Shown: one piece after another, positions 11,403 to 23,640 of the stretch | How the letters are laid out: each line of letters begins with the position of its first letter | How positions within the stretch are numbered: position 1 is the first letter of the stretch | Assembly: GCA_023213395.1 (NCBI GenBank) | Contig: CM041465.1 | Coordinates: forward strand, 142,917,741 to 142,981,740 | Length of the DNA stretch: 64,000 bases | Reading direction: 5' to 3' | DNA from: Cycas panzhihuaensis | Lineage: Eukaryota; Cycadophyta | Made by a program: the position numbers and the translations under genes | The notes under the pieces: model-generated | The model's database searches: none | What the model saw: only the letters and a program-made list of their open reading frames with translations | Told to the model about the DNA's origin: nothing

Positions 11403-12416
11403 CTTTAGAAAGATGAAAAATTATGAAGAAGAAACTTCTAAAATAGAGAATTGTACTCATTTTAGTATGTAGGACTACTTAGCTTGTCACTCACTTTAGA
11501 TGTATGTGATTGATATTCTACTACAAATTAGCTTAGAAGAAACTATATTAAAGCCAAATAAAAGCTCTAAATATGTATCATGAGTAATCAATAAGGTAAA
11601 TAAAACTTAGTTGTAAGAAAGAACTCCTTAACGAGTTAAAATGATAAGCTTGTTGGGATAAATTAGATGCTCAAGTTGATCATCTTCAAAGTTGTACTAA
11701 ATAATATCAGATTAAGATGAGATTATACCAAGTTGAAGAGTAATAAAATATCTATCCAACAAATCTAATCATTTGGAAAATGGGTTCCAACAACTCAAGA
11801 TTTTAATGTATAAGTGAAATGACCCCATTTTAGGGCTTAACTAGAGCTAGGGGACTCAAAAGGTTATGAAATACTAGTAAAAAACTTATGAAACAATGTA
11901 AAATGATCAAATATAAATTAAAGGGTTGCTTAATATAATTTGAGTCAATAAACTTAAGAAACAATATGTAAAAGATGTAAAAATGACAAACTAGGAGTAT
12001 TTATGTACCTCAACTTTGTCTACTTTGAATATCTGCAAAGAAACTTTAAAACTTGTAAATAAATATATTAGTTTAAACAGAAATGAATAAGATTCCTAAT
12101 GAATCTAACAAATCTAAAATCTGATATTAAACATACGAGTTATATCGAAAATAGTGAAAGGTACTTTTTATGTTAATAACTCAAAAGTTAAAGAAAAATA
12201 ATTGACTTTAACTCATTAAAATTAGGTCAAATCGGCTCCAAAGGTAGCAAATAACCAGTATAAACTATAGCTCACAAAATTTTGGACATAATGGGATAGG
12301 TTTCATCAGAAGCCGCTATCCCAGCAAAAAGATATTGCAAAAAATAACTAGGTACCCCATATATTATAATAAATTAAAAATAAAAATAAAAAATAAAGGT
12401 TTTATAAAGGTTGAGT

Positions 12417-12470
12417 TAGCCCCTTTTAAACAACGCTAAAGGTCATGTTAACTGATAAGACTAGGGGCTA
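12417..12470 (-). other. Leader hairpin, Copia-A copy
   Basis: On the minus strand TAGCCCC pairs with GGGGCTA. The outermost pair is U-A here but A-U in TRG-1 and Copia-B (AAGCCCC/GGGGCTT), a compensatory change. The apical part contains TGACCTTTAG, as in TRG-1 and TRG-3. Confidence 0.65.
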
Positions 12471-12489
12471 GGTCCTTGAGGGGGGTCTT

Positions 12490-12730
12490 AAAATTAAATA
12501 AAGGATTTGAAAAACTATAGAATAGGATTTAATTTTTTTATAAACTTTATAATACAATGTTAATATCGATATCAAATGACATTATAAATATATAAAGTCG
12601 ACAGGCGATGCGACCTTCATAGAGAATAGAGGTGGCACAGCATGTATATAATCAATCGAATGGATCGAATCAGTCTCAAATGAAGACGCAAGAGGATCAC
12701 CACTGATTTGATCCAAACATAGATAAAAAA

Positions 12731-12772
<42 letters not shown>

Positions 12773-13445
12773 TTCTTAAGGCGAACACGGGGGACACCAA
12801 CAACCTACACATAGAGACGAGGAGGTAATAGGGGCTAAAGAGGCACAATAAATTCTTAAATCTAAGTTGAAATGAGCACAAAGGAGGCACCCAAGTAGGG
12901 AGACTCTGATTGTGTAAAACAAAATTTAAAAAATTTAAGAAAACAGTGAAGAAATTAATGAAAAACATGAGAAAATGGAGCTTGAGTTACTTTGGAGGAT
13001 GGATCTCTCTATGCAAGCCATGAAATGAGACAAAACTTGATAGGAAACAAGGTATCTTGGGCAGCAAGAGGCTCATAAAGTTTTAGGATGATCTGTTACT
13101 TGCGTGCTGAGAACGAGCCTACAGACCGAACAAGATCCAAATAGAGTAATGGTCAATCAAAATGGAATATCTCACTATACGATCAACGAAATCACAAACA
13201 GTTTCTTCCACTAGCTCACTAGTTCAATAAGGATCATAATGAGTAGTCACTTGAAGGGGTTTCAAGTACTGGATCTGTTACACAAGCTTACCAAATTAAG
13301 GCTATCAAGTCGCCTAAAAATAAAAATTGTTAAATAAAATATAAAATGAAAAATTTAATGAAATAAACTTTAGAATGCCTAAAATTAAACTTTATATAAT
13401 GTATAATTATATCAAACCAATGTAACAGATCTATGATATAACTAT
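12490..13445 (-). other. Copia-A variable leader segment
   Basis: This stretch lies between PBS and the conserved module and does not align with the corresponding segments of the TRG elements. It contains a (TA)n run near 12738-12766 and a 128-codon minus-strand frame (12968-12582) without recognisable domains. The frame spans the TA repeat as a Tyr/Ile run, so I do not call it a gene. The junction with the conserved module is marked by GGTCGCATCGCCTG on the minus strand near 12610. Confidence 0.55.
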
Positions 13446-13460
13446 GGCATTTTGATACCA
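13446..13460 (-). other. Copia-A primer-binding site
   Basis: On the minus strand TGGTATCAAAATGCC begins two bases after the 5' LTR. The first eight bases match the initiator-Met tRNA 3' end; the rest has decayed. Confidence 0.85.
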
Positions 13461-13462
13461 AA

Positions 13463-13816
13463 TGTAAATCACAAAGGAGAAAAGTGTGACTTTACATTGA
13501 GCGCATTTTGAATTAACAAGGAATTTCTAATGGTGGCAATGTTAAAAAATACCAGGGAGGTATTCCCACCCCTTAAATAGATATTTGGGGAGGCGGCAAG
13601 TGCCATCAACTCAACCTGCATGTTAGCTGACAAAATATTCAAATAATATTAAAAAATAACAATTAATAATTATTGCACATACCTTAATAATATTGTGTCA
13701 GTTCTAAGTCCCTTTAGGCGACTATTGCTAGGCTCTAAGTACCTTAGGGCCTTAAAGGTGGCTTTAAGAGGCCCTAGGGGCACGATTCTTCAAACACATT
13801 AGGGTTTATCCCAACA
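13463..13816 (-). repeat. Copia-A 5' LTR
   Basis: This 354-bp LTR starts TGTTGGGATAAACCC on the minus strand and ends TTTACA before the PBS. It pairs with 5458-5811. Most differences between copies are transitions. Confidence 0.94.
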
Positions 13817-13821
13817 CACCC

Positions 13822-15075
13822 AACCTCAAACTTTATTCCTTGCCACACCACTTCTTTGGGGGGGTATTTAAGATTTAACAAAACATACTAATGGATCCAT
13901 TCTAACTTCTTTTGGCTATACATGAAATCATCTTCTCTTATATTTATTTTAGAATTTGACATGTGTTAGTGTAATAAAATTGACACTAAGTCTCTACTAG
14001 GTCTACTATAATAACTTCACATTTTATAAGGAAAGTTGCAAGATATTTCCATGGGCTTCATTATGGGTCTACCATTATCTACTAGATATGACTCCATATT
14101 GGTAATAATTGATTACTTAATAAAATATATGCATCTTTTTCCATTTCACACTTTATGTAAAGTACCATGCCATCGTAGATCTTTACCTCTAAATAATATT
14201 CTACTTATATGGGTTTCCATCAACCATTATGTGTAATCAAGATCCTAGGTTCACTGGTTCCTTTTGAAAAGAACTCTTTCAAATCTTAGGCACGTCATTT
14301 AACATGAGTTTTTCTTATCACCCCAAATAAATGGATAATTGAAAGTTCTTAACAAAATGTAGGAGACTTACTTGTGATGTTTTATATTTGACTATCAAGT
14401 AAGATGGTCATTATGTATAGACCTTATAAAATATTAGTACAATTTCTCACACTACTCAGCCATAGGGATGGCTTCATTCATGGCCCTTTATGGTTAGCCT
14501 CTACCATCTTATTATATATTAGCCACCAACCTTTATACCACTATAGTACAATAAAAGTTACAACATATAGACTAAATTTTAAATACTCTTAAGTAAAATT
14601 TAGCTGCAACCCAAAATCAAATGAAGTAATTAGTAAACCTCCACCATTTAAATCACTTTTTTTTTATTATTTAATCTTATGTTCCTACATCTTCAACTAT
14701 ATAAGCAATAATCTCTCAAATATCATAGGAATCATAAGCTCAACCCTCATTACTATGGCTCTTATAAAGTCCTCTAGCATATTGGTGGAGTGGCCTATGC
14801 ATTGGAACTCCCACCTAATACTAAGATTCATAATATCTTCTATGTTTCCTATTTTAAGGAATATCTTGTACAGGATATAAATCCATAAATAGTCCTATTA
14901 GTCTTGGATGAAGAACAAACTCTTACCATTCCTCCAAAATGTATCTTGGCCAACACATAATGTTATCCTTAAAACAAGATAATTTTTGAGTATTTGGTAT
15001 AATGGGTCAGCTATGAACCTAATGAGGTGACTTAAGAATCAATGAATTTTATCAAGCAACATCTACATCTCCTTT
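13822..15075 (+). pseudogene. Gypsy-1 pol, part 2: integrase core and C-terminus
   Basis: The reading continues from 5452. An integrase core segment at 14036-14236 keeps QDISMGFIMGLPLSTRYDSI, VIIDYLIKYMHLFPFH and a threonine-poor remainder; the first catalytic Asp position reads Gly (MGFI for MDFI). The HPxTDGQTE region near 14320 is changed, with no Glu visible. The downstream part (14600-15060) aligns with Gypsy-2 23150-23610, including a weak chromodomain-like segment. Broken by stops. Confidence 0.78.
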
Positions 15076-15096
15076 GATTTTGGAACTCAACATCTC

Positions 15097-15107
15097 AAGG
15101 AAGGGGA
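15097..15107 (+). other. Gypsy-1 polypurine tract
   Basis: CAAGGAAGGGGA directly precedes the 3' LTR; Gypsy-2 has GGGGAGGGGA at 23641 in the same position. Confidence 0.8.
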
Positions 15108-15109
15108 CC

Positions 15110-15496
15110 TATTACACCACTATATGTAATTAGTAGAACTAGGGTATTATCACTCGTGACTAAGGCACTAGGTAGTTAAGTGCTAGTTATTAATTTTTCT
15201 GCATAAATTATTAAATCCACCAATGAAATAAAAGCCATTTAGCCTACTTACATAGAAAAAACCCTCTTTTGTCTATTTAAGGGTAACAAATTATAGAAGA
15301 AGGTTACTATGTAATTATCTTCTCTTGAGAGAGTTATACTTTATACTTCTTCTATTCCCTTTTATGATTATTTAGTGCTCTTTAGTGTACTTCATTTGTG
15401 TAATTAGTTTTACTATCAATAAAGATATTGTGTTTCCTCTCTATTCTCCATTATTATTTCTATGTATAAGTGAATAGTTAGGAAAGATACATCCCA
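15110..15496 (+). repeat. Gypsy-1 3' LTR
   Basis: This 387-bp partner of 422-819 starts TATTACACCAC (TG changed to TA) and ends ATACATCCCA. It is followed by the duplicated target GTTCA. Confidence 0.92.
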
Positions 15497-15501
15497 GTTC
15501 A

Positions 15502-17268
15502 TGTAAGGAATTGCTAAGAGGAGCATTAGCACATTTTGAACTCAAGTTGGAGTTAACTTAGACAAGTATGGGATGGTATCAAATCATGAAGAATTATATG
15601 ATAAATTACTCATAGCAAGGATCAACTAATATGATCCTATACTCCTCTATTTTAACCCAAGTGAGAGTTAACTTAGAGGAGTATAGGATAATATCAATTG
15701 ATATTTAAATTAATTTGGGACTATGACTACTATATGCTTGCTAAAATATTTACTTTTAAATGTATGAGTTATTTTTTTGTGTATTTATATTCATGTGAGA
15801 TACTTTATACTTGGGTTGGGGTATTCATGAATTTTCATCATTTATATTATTTAGCAGTTTAAATTTTTAATGGCATAGTTTATTCTTAGTATAGAGAGGA
15901 TTATATTTTATGTTCATCATATAACTTGCACTATAATTATGGGAAGTAAAGGATTTCCACATATGAGGGTCTTCGATTACAAAATACCTCATAGAAGACA
16001 TTTTAAATATTAACCAAAACTAATTTGGTATTGTGTTAGAGGGAGTCGGTAAGACTATATAGTGCCATTCCTATGAGAAAGGGGTTGAGTGTTAGATTCC
16101 TTATAGGATATAAAGGTATAAGAGTAAGACCAACTTGAAACCATAACTTTAAATTTCAAAAGGTTGAGGACTTCCACAGGAATAAGGGAGCATTAAAGGG
16201 TGAGATGCCCCTTTGAGATTTGGTGAAGCAACTTGAGAGGATAAACCACACCCTACTCATATTGCTTACATTATTTGAGTTTTTAAAACACCAAGTATTA
16301 ATAATAGTATTTATGCAAGTATATTAATATCAATTATTGGGTTTTGATCATGTGATATTCTAGGATAAATATTGGCATCTATATACATTTCTTGAGCTTG
16401 TTGGATAAGATAAAAAGGTTATATAGAAGACACTTGAGGCAGGGCCTAATGAAAAGGTCCAAATCCCAACTAGGAGGATGGGATTAGGGCCAACTAAACT
16501 TGATAAAATTGGAAGTATATTTTCTAAAGGTTATATTATATGAGTGATAGAAGCCTGATGAAAGGAGAAACAAGATGACTATGAACAAACAATAAGTGGG
16601 TTCTAAGCCTTTTATGAGAAAGGTAGAGAATAAGACAAAGTAGTTTTCTATGATTATATGAGAGGGCTAGAACTAATAGCTTGTATGGAGAAGACAGAAG
16701 GTGACTCATAAGTGAGAGTCTAAGGACCTATGTGACCTATTTTATTGAGAGAGGGTGAGAGGCTAGAGAGAGAATCAACCAAATTTAGCTTTTAGAAAAG
16801 GTGAAGTAGCAATAGAAAGTATGTGTTTTCCTCTAAGAATATCTTCTATAGTGACTTTGTTAATAGAAAGATCAAAGTTATCTATTGTAGTAGAAGGGCT
16901 TTTAGGAGGAACTTTAGGTTTTTGTAAGAACCACACTATAAAATAAAAACTTGATTATAAAAAATAAATATAAATAAAGAGATTAAGAGAAATTAGAATT
17001 TAAAGGTAAAGGAAACAAAAGAGAATCCATTCTAGAGAGAGATTAAGTGAACTCCTAGTATTATTTACATAGTGACAACAATCATAATAGAATTAATTAT
17101 ATTCCCTAATATAGCTACTAAAATGTTTTCATGGGAAAGGAGATTTATTATTCTAATTTAAGGAAATACCTAGAACCAAGATACATCCTAGGACAAAGGA
17201 ATAAAACTCATTATATAAGGAACATATATCCTTAAGAATAATGAAAGTATTTATATACATACAATAAA
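15502..17268. other. Old spacer between Gypsy-1 and Gypsy-2, no gene seen
   Basis: About 1.8 kb of AT-rich DNA without an open frame of note, LTR pair or recognisable domain. It contains a fold-back repeat at 15619-15702. It may be older retroelement debris, but nothing in it lets me assign a family. Confidence 0.5.
15619..15702. repeat. Imperfect inverted repeat
   Basis: 15619-15656 and 15667-15702 are near inverse complements (ATACTCCTCTA against TAGAGGAGTAT at the centre) around a 10-base loop. The sequence AGTTAACTTAGAGGAGTATA recurs at about 31160-31180, with a weaker copy at 15550. Confidence 0.7.
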
Positions 17269-17273
17269 TTATT

Positions 17274-17678
17274 TGTTACATAACTCATCTCTCTAACTTA
17301 TGTAAAGCACTAATATACAAAGAGCTACCGTATGGTTAAGTGATATGATTAGTTATGGGAATTTGTACGAGATGATAAGTTAGACAATTGTATGCAAGGC
17401 CACTATGTTATCCAATAGAATATAAGGTTGTCTGGGCTACCAATAGGATTATATGGGAAAGACCATATTTTAAGGGTCATGGATTATAATAGATAGTTAG
17501 CTTGATGTTACTTTATAAAAGATTGTACTATGGTACTCTTTATTTTTTGTGATCAATTGATACTTTTATGATTTTGTGGGACTTTCTAATCATTTACTTT
17601 CTTTATTGGTTAGAATAAAGTGGTTACAATTATTATTTTTTTGCTATCTTAAGGAGAACCTATGAGATGAATTGTCCA
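17274..17678 (+). repeat. Gypsy-2 5' LTR
   Basis: This 405-bp repeat starts TGTTACATAACTCATC and ends GAATTGTCCA. Shared blocks with the split 3' LTR include TTGTATGCAAGG, GGCTACCAATAGGATT and GATCAATTGAT.CTTTT. Confidence 0.92.
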
Positions 17679-17681
17679 AAG

Positions 17682-17694
17682 TGGTATCAGAGCT
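17682..17694 (+). other. Gypsy-2 primer-binding site
   Basis: TGGTATCAGAGCT begins three bases after the LTR and is an intact complement of the initiator-Met tRNA 3' end. Confidence 0.93.
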
Positions 17695-19082
17695 ACATTC
17701 AGATCATGGGTAGCTACTAAGTAGGCTAAAGGAATCAATTTTTTTTTTCTAACAAATCAAGTGCTATCTCTACCCAAGTAAAGATTGAGGAAAGACCTTT
17801 ACTTAGTACTCTCTCCATGGAGATTGAGGAATAGTACCAGCACAACTTAGGAGTCACAAAGGAAGGGGAATTTCTTTCCTCAGGTAATGTCTAGTTTTGT
17901 ATTTTTTGCTCTGTGTTCATTTTTTAATTCCATTCTTTTATTTTAATTTTTGCATTAGGTCACCAGTCTAAAGGTAGATAACACTACTTGGTGATTATCC
18001 TTTCTCCCTTCCACTATTCTTTCCTAGGTAGATAAGATTGCTTAGTGGCTACCAAAGTAGTTAGGTAGAGACCTCGTACTAGGGGTCTTTAAAAATCATA
18101 GGGATCTATCATTCTAGCTAAGTGCATTGTGGCTTTCTTGCCCCTTGCATGAAGGACTAGAGATAACAATCATAAAGTAAGCCCTAAATAAAACCTGGCT
18201 ATGGAAGTGTACCTCCATCTACCTTTAGGTATATAAGAGGACTCTTATACATTCTAAACCTTTCCTAGCATGGGAAAACTATTTGTTATTGAAGTCCTAT
18301 AGTACATTGGTTAGCAGTTAGCACCATGAAGCTACTTTCCCTAAACTTCCATATTAGAAGTTTATTGGTAGGCCTACAAGACCAAGGACTCCTTGTCTAG
18401 TGGTTGGTAGGATGCCCTGCTTCACTTGCTTCATTTTATGATTAAGATCTTAAGCCACAACATATAAAAAACCAAAAAAAGAAATAAGGAAACACTTTTC
18501 AATTACTATCTAAATTCAAAACATGTTAGCATAATTAGTCTTACCCAAAAAAGAAGAAGAAGAAGACAAGAAAAAAAAACTAAAAGAGGAAAAGGAAGGA
18601 AAAGGAAAAAAGAAAAAGAAAAAAAAGAAAGAAAAAAATATAATAACAATAAGAATAACTCCACGTAGTCACTCTTCACAGTGCAACTTCATAGCTAAGA
18701 AAACCATACTTACAACTCATATACCTTATTTCAATTAGTATGTTGTGTTGTCATTTTGTACTAGGTTAGTTTATGTAAGCATTTTTTACACCTTTTTAGT
18801 ACTTGGGTCACTGGTGGGTCTTGTTACCCCTAATTCACTCTTAAATTTTATATACCCTATTTGAACGAGCTTTTTGTACTTGTCTAAGTGGGCTATATAT
18901 TCTACTTACATAATTTTTGGGGTCAACAGGCTATAGACACCCCACATTCCCGTATTTATCCACTTCTCTTCCCTATAATAACTCTCTAATTCTTACATTT
19001 TGTTCTTTCTTGATCTTTGCCACTTTGTACATTTCCCTTTTTTCTATCTATCCTGCCTCTTTATACCCTTTCTCTATTCATA
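17695..19082 (+). other. Gypsy-2 untranslated leader
   Basis: The leader is non-coding and 1.4 kb long. It has a hairpin at 18067-18090 equivalent to that of Gypsy-1, a purine-rich A/G tract at about 18547-18640, and a pyrimidine-rich stretch before gag. The plus-strand 61-codon frame at 18917-19102 shares this pyrimidine bias and shows no domain. Confidence 0.7.
18067..18090 (+). other. Leader hairpin of Gypsy-2
   Basis: AGAGACCTC pairs with GGGGTCTTT through Watson-Crick and G-U pairs around a 6-base loop. It is at the same site as the perfect hairpin of Gypsy-1 (1054-1077) and is followed by the same AAAAATCATA. Confidence 0.55.
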
Positions 19083-20130
19083 ATGGCTCCTCCAAGTACT
19101 AGTAATAAAATTTCTACACTCAAGGCCTAGGTCATAAACTTTTAGCAAGAAATCAAGGAAAAACTAAACATCAGGCATCAAGAGGTTGAAAATGAAATCA
19201 AGAAGTAAAAATAGACATGTCAACCCTTACATCCAAGTCATATATAAACTAGATAACACAATAAATATCTAACATCTCTACCTATTTACCTTGCACTTTC
19301 ACTTTAGTTGGGCCCCCACCATAATAAATATCAAATATGCCTCCATGTTAGTAACACTTATTTTATCATATAACATACCCATATTTGATCCATATCTCAA
19401 TAAGGATAGAACAAAAAGTTGGATTAGTAAATTAGAGTCCTACTTTACACTCAAGTCGATGTCAGTCAATGAACAACTTACATTTGCTTCCATCCTTTTA
19501 GATTGAAAATCACACCATTGGTTCTGATGGTGGAAGTGGGAGTACCCATCTAGTTAATCTTGGACCCACTTCTCTATTTATTTTTTTGAGAAATATGAAG
19601 ATACTTGAAACTAATTATTCTTCACCGAATTGACATGGTTGAAACAAGTATCCTCTATCAAAGTATACACTGATGAGTTTCAATCTTTATGCAATTAGGT
19701 TAATCAGTAACTCAATAAATAGACAAAGATAGATACATATATATCTAGGCTTAAAGAGTGCATCCAAATGCTCTTAAAGATAGTATCCCTGCCTACTCTA
19801 AAGGATGTAGTCAGCATGGCTAAAGTCGTTAAAGTAGAATTTACCTCAAAAAGGCCTCTGCCATTTAGATAGGACTCCACCTAGTTTTAATAATCTTGAT
19901 AAGTTGATTATCAATGAGATACTACTTGGCCCCAAAGACCACACCCAAGAAACTCCCAATGTTTGTTCCCTCGAGTAGAAGACTCACCATCTACATCTCT
20001 TGAGCATCATACTAAGGAACCATCCTTAAAGTCTATTCACATCACTCTAATAAAGGTGCAATGTCATTGAGAATTCAATATTTGTATGTAATGCTCTGAA
20101 AAGTAGACCTTTAGTCATGGTAGAATCTGC
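19083..20130 (+). pseudogene. Gypsy-2 gag (degenerate)
   Basis: It starts at ATG 19083 (MAPPSTSNKISTLKA). A coiled-coil-like charged stretch follows to about 19210. Then comes the Retrotrans_gag capsid: SWISKLESYFTLKSMSVNEQ in an open stretch ending at 19506, an FEKYEDT segment and LKECIQMLLKIVSLPTLKDV near 19750-19810. No intact zinc knuckle is readable. Stops interrupt the frame repeatedly. Confidence 0.75.
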
Positions 20131-20269
20131 AAAGATAGGAAGTTGGTGTTTACAATTGATCTTAACTTATCTCTAGAAGATGACCTTGAGACTGAGCATG
20201 AATATGATGATGGTCCCCAAAACCACTCTACTAATGAGCTAACCCTAATATGAAACCTAAAGTTTCCTT

Positions 20270-23200
20270 ATTGGTTATTACCTCCACCTCATATCATGAA
20301 CCACTTGAGGTTAAAGGAACAATTCAAAAAACTCCAATTACCATTTTGATCGATGGTGGCATGTTATTAAATTTCATCAATATGTCCATCACCTAATAGT
20401 TTAATCTTTATATAGAACCTAAGATAAGCCTCACCTACTCCTTACCTAGTCACCACACCTTTTACTATGCAAGAATAATTAAAAACCTCATGGTTCACAT
20501 TGGCTTATATACTCTTGTCTCTAATTTTTATACCTTATCTATAGGTAGGTCAGATGTAATTCTCAGTAGGTCAGATGTAATTCTCAGTGTATAGTGGCTT
20601 TAGACACTAGGAACCTATAACACCAACAACTCATCACAACCCCATTCATTATGTTCAAAGATCACATGGACTACTTACATAAACTTTATGGGATGTAATC
20701 CCCTCCAACAAAGTAATCTCACCCACCCAAATGTGTCGATAACTCAATGATAATATAGGGTACATCATTTGTCTCAATCATATCCATACCTCTTCAAGTA
20801 TTTACCTCAATATCTAATAAGTATTGGATTGTTACTAATCAGTATTTGCTCTACTACTTGCTAGTCCCCTACCCAATCAAGGTTATTATCATACCATTGA
20901 GTTATAAAATTCACATGACCTAATTAGTCTTCATCCATATTGAAACTCTTATTTCTAAAAAAATAAAATCAATAAAATCACAAAGGAAATAATAGATATG
21001 AGCATCATTTAGCCTAGGAAGATCATGTATACTACAACCATCATTCTGATTCATAAAAAAGATGGCTCTTCTCATCTTTGTGTTGATTATCATGCATTAA
21101 ATAAAATCACCATAAAAAATAAGTTTCCTACACCACAAATAAATGACATTAGATGAAATACATGATGATGTAATTTTTACCAAACTTGATCTACATCCAA
21201 GATATTACTAGATTCCCATCTTATTAGAGGATCAACATAAAATAGCCTTCCAAACCCACCACAACTACTTTGAGTTCTAAGTAATGCCCTTTATCCTATG
21301 TAATGATATAGCTATCTTCCAAGCCCTCATGGACAAAATCCTTTTCCCATACCTATGAAAATTTATCATTATCTTCTTCGATGATATTCTTATCTATAAC
21401 TTAAACATGTTTGCTCACATCCTACATTTAGAAATAATTTGGCCGAGAATAAGTTATATGCTAAACTCTCCATATGTGAGTTTAAGAAATCTAAATTATA
21501 ATACCTTGGTCACATTATATCATCCATAGGGGTTCAGGTGGATCTTGATAAAATTTTTGTCATCACCAATTAGCCAACCCCTAAATTCCTCACCCAATTA
21601 TAGGCCTTCTTAGGGCTTACTAGTTTTATCATCAGTTTGTTCAAAATTATACCACCTTAACCATCCCTTTGACCCAACTACTTAGGAAAGATTCCTTTCA
21701 ATGGTCTTCATCATCCAATGAGGCCTTCCTCTATCTTAAGGAGGTTATGATAACCACTTTGATTTTGGATTCACCTGACTTTACTTAGCCATTCCAACTA
21801 GAATGTGATGCCTTTGGGTTTAGACTGGGTGCAGTCTTAATATAAGACTTCCACCCCATCGCTTTTGAAAGTAAAAAACTCAAGGAGCATGAGTGTAGAC
21901 TATCTACCTATCAAAAATAAATATAGACCATCCTTCACACTATTAACAAATAGTGATAGTACCTACCTAGTTCTAAATGTACTATCCTTACTGATCATCA
22001 TAGCCTTCACTACCTACTGGACTAACTAGTCCTCTTAGAGGAGTAGGCTAAATGGTTCGATTGCCTTTAAGATTTTGACTTCATAATCATATAAAAAAAG
22101 AGGAAAGATAATATTATGGAAGATGCCCTCTCCTAACTACTCTTCCTTACACTTGATAACAATGCCCATCATATTGAGGACCTCATCATTCATGCCATCT
22201 CTTCCCTACAACTAATGCAGATATAAGACTTGGCAGTGGATAACCAATCCTAACCCAACTTTTCACATTGGGTTAATAAGGTCTAGACTCATAAGAATTG
22301 GTCCATCCATAACAATCTTCTATTATACCAAAATTACATATTCATACACCCCCACTTAGCTTTCATTCCCTAGATTTTATCAAAATATCATTCTTCCCCT
22401 CTCAATGGCCATTTTAGTTTCAATAAGACTTATCGCAAGATACGATTTAACTTCTTTTGGCTAGAAATAAAATCCATCATCCTCACCTTTGTCTCTAAAT
22501 ACAATACATACCAGTACAATAAATCTGATAAGAAACCCCAACCAGGTCTCATTCAACCTTTGCATATCCCACAAGGTAAATGGCAAGATATTACCATGGA
22601 TTTTATCATGAGCCTATTGTTATTTGCCAAGTGTGATTCTATTTTAGTAGTCATAGATAGGTTGACAAAATACATCTATTTCCTACCTATCCACATGACC
22701 TATAAGGCATTGCACGTCACCGACATTTACCTCCGTATAATATTCTACTTATACGATTTCCCATCCACTATTGTGTGTGATTGGGATCCTAAATTTATTA
22801 TCTCCTTCTGGTAAGAGTTAATTCATGCCTTGGGAACATAATTTAATATGAGCTTGGAAGACCATCCATAGATTGATGACCAATTAAAGGTCCTTAATAA
22901 AATTTTGGAGACTTACTTATGCTACTTTGTATCTAATCACTAATTTAAATAGACAACATAGCTAGCTCTAGTTGAGTATCGGTATAACTCATCACATCAT
23001 TCAACCATTGGAATGTCCCCAATTTTTGCTCTCTATGGATATCCCCCACCATCTTATCACACCTTGGCCACCAACCTTTGCATGATAGTAGTACAATAAA
23101 AATTACATTACATGGATCAAATTATCCATGCCTTAAAAAAAAACCTATCCATAGCCTAGAATTGAATGAAATAATTAGTAGATTGTCATTGTTTTGATCA

Positions 23201-23640
23201 CTTGTTTAATATTGGTGACCTTGTTTTCCTCCATCTACAATCTTATAAGCAACAATCCCTCCACCAGCATAAGAATCATAAATTTATCCCTTGATAGTAT
23301 AGACCCTACAAAGTCCTCAAATGTATTGGTAAAGTTATATATGGCCTCAAACTTCCTCCCACCACCAACATCCATAATGTTTTTTATGTTTCCTATCTCT
23401 AAAAGTATCTAAGCAAAATCCATGTCCCCTTAACAACCCTACCAATTTTGGATAAAGAGTAATCCCTAACTATACCTCTAAAATATATACTAGATAGTAG
23501 ACAACATTATCTCTAGAATCAATTAATTATAGAGTATTTAATATAGTGGGTAGGTTGCACCTTCATTAAGCAACATAGGAATATGATGATTTTATCAAGA
23601 AGCACCCCTACCTCAAATGCCTCAAGGAATCATCATCTCA
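20270..23640 (+). pseudogene. Gypsy-2 pol: protease, RT, RNase H, integrase (degenerate)
   Basis: The protease keeps ILIDGGM, with its Asp codon at 20352-20354. A 21-bp tandem duplication sits at 20545-20586. RT keeps KKDGSSHLCVDYHALNKIT (near 21060) and FFDD at 21374-21385. RNase H (about 21765-22130) keeps a CDAFGF segment. The integrase core is open over 84 codons (22560-22814): first Asp in TMDFI (22599-22601), second in CDWDPKF (22779-22781). The Glu position in DDQLKVLNK near 22880 reads Lys. The C-terminal region (23150-23610) has an EYLIxWVG-like segment that could be a chromodomain remnant. Stops are common, so the element is inactive. Confidence 0.87.

Larger units (their letters stand above)
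10561..12489 (-). other. Copia-A conserved leader module (shared with TRG elements)
   Basis: On the minus strand this 1.9-kb non-coding block aligns over long stretches with TRG-3 (40230-41439 continuing at 47505-48050) and more weakly with TRG-1 (26690-28000) and TRG-2 (34540-33030). Landmarks in order are the GGGGCTA hairpin, GGTACCTAGTTATTTTTTGC, TTTGACCTAATTTTAA, AGTACCTTTCACTATTTTCG, a TA microsatellite and CATACATTCTCATTATGG. There is no coding potential. The conservation between a coding copia element and gag-only elements suggests a common leader function. Confidence 0.8.
5458..13816 (-). mobile_element. Copia-A, Ty1/copia LTR retrotransposon nested in Gypsy-1
   Basis: The two 354-bp LTRs (5458-5811 and 13463-13816) have identical lengths and are flanked by CACCA (5453-5457) and CACCC (13817-13821), a one-mismatch target duplication. 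On the minus strand the order is LTR, PBS (13460-13446), a very long leader (13445-10029), gag, protease, integrase, RT, RNase H, PPT, LTR. Integrase before RT defines Ty1/copia. The 8.36-kb element is dead: gag and pol carry stops and frameshifts. Its 3.4-kb leader is unusually long and is shared in blocks with the TRG elements and Copia-B. Confidence 0.94.
422..15496 (+). mobile_element. Gypsy-1, Ty3/gypsy LTR retrotransposon, split by Copia-A
   Basis: Complete but dead element. The LTRs at 422-819 and 15110-15496 align along their whole length and are flanked by a perfect 5-bp duplication GTTCA (417-421 and 15497-15501). A PBS follows the 5' LTR and a purine tract precedes the 3' LTR. The order between them is gag, protease, reverse transcriptase, RNase H, integrase, a possible chromodomain-like tail, then PPT, which is Ty3/gypsy order. 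Copia-A (5458-13816) is inserted within the integrase region. Without it and its duplicated site the element is about 6.71 kb. Every domain carries stops and frameshifts. Gypsy-2 is a diverged member of the same family; its uninterrupted sequence around 22340 confirms the joint across Copia-A. Confidence 0.93.

Noticed and set aside
12582-12968. 128-codon minus-strand frame in the Copia-A leader
   Set aside because: Hydrophobic low-complexity product crossing a TA microsatellite, not conserved in related leaders, no domain.
18547-18640. Purine-rich tract in the Gypsy-2 leader as a polypurine tract of another element
   Set aside because: No LTR start follows it and no partner LTR exists; it is a low-complexity leader region.
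22560-22814. Functional integrase gene
   Set aside because: Although open for 84 codons with both Asp residues, the expected catalytic Glu position reads Lys and upstream and downstream parts are full of stops.
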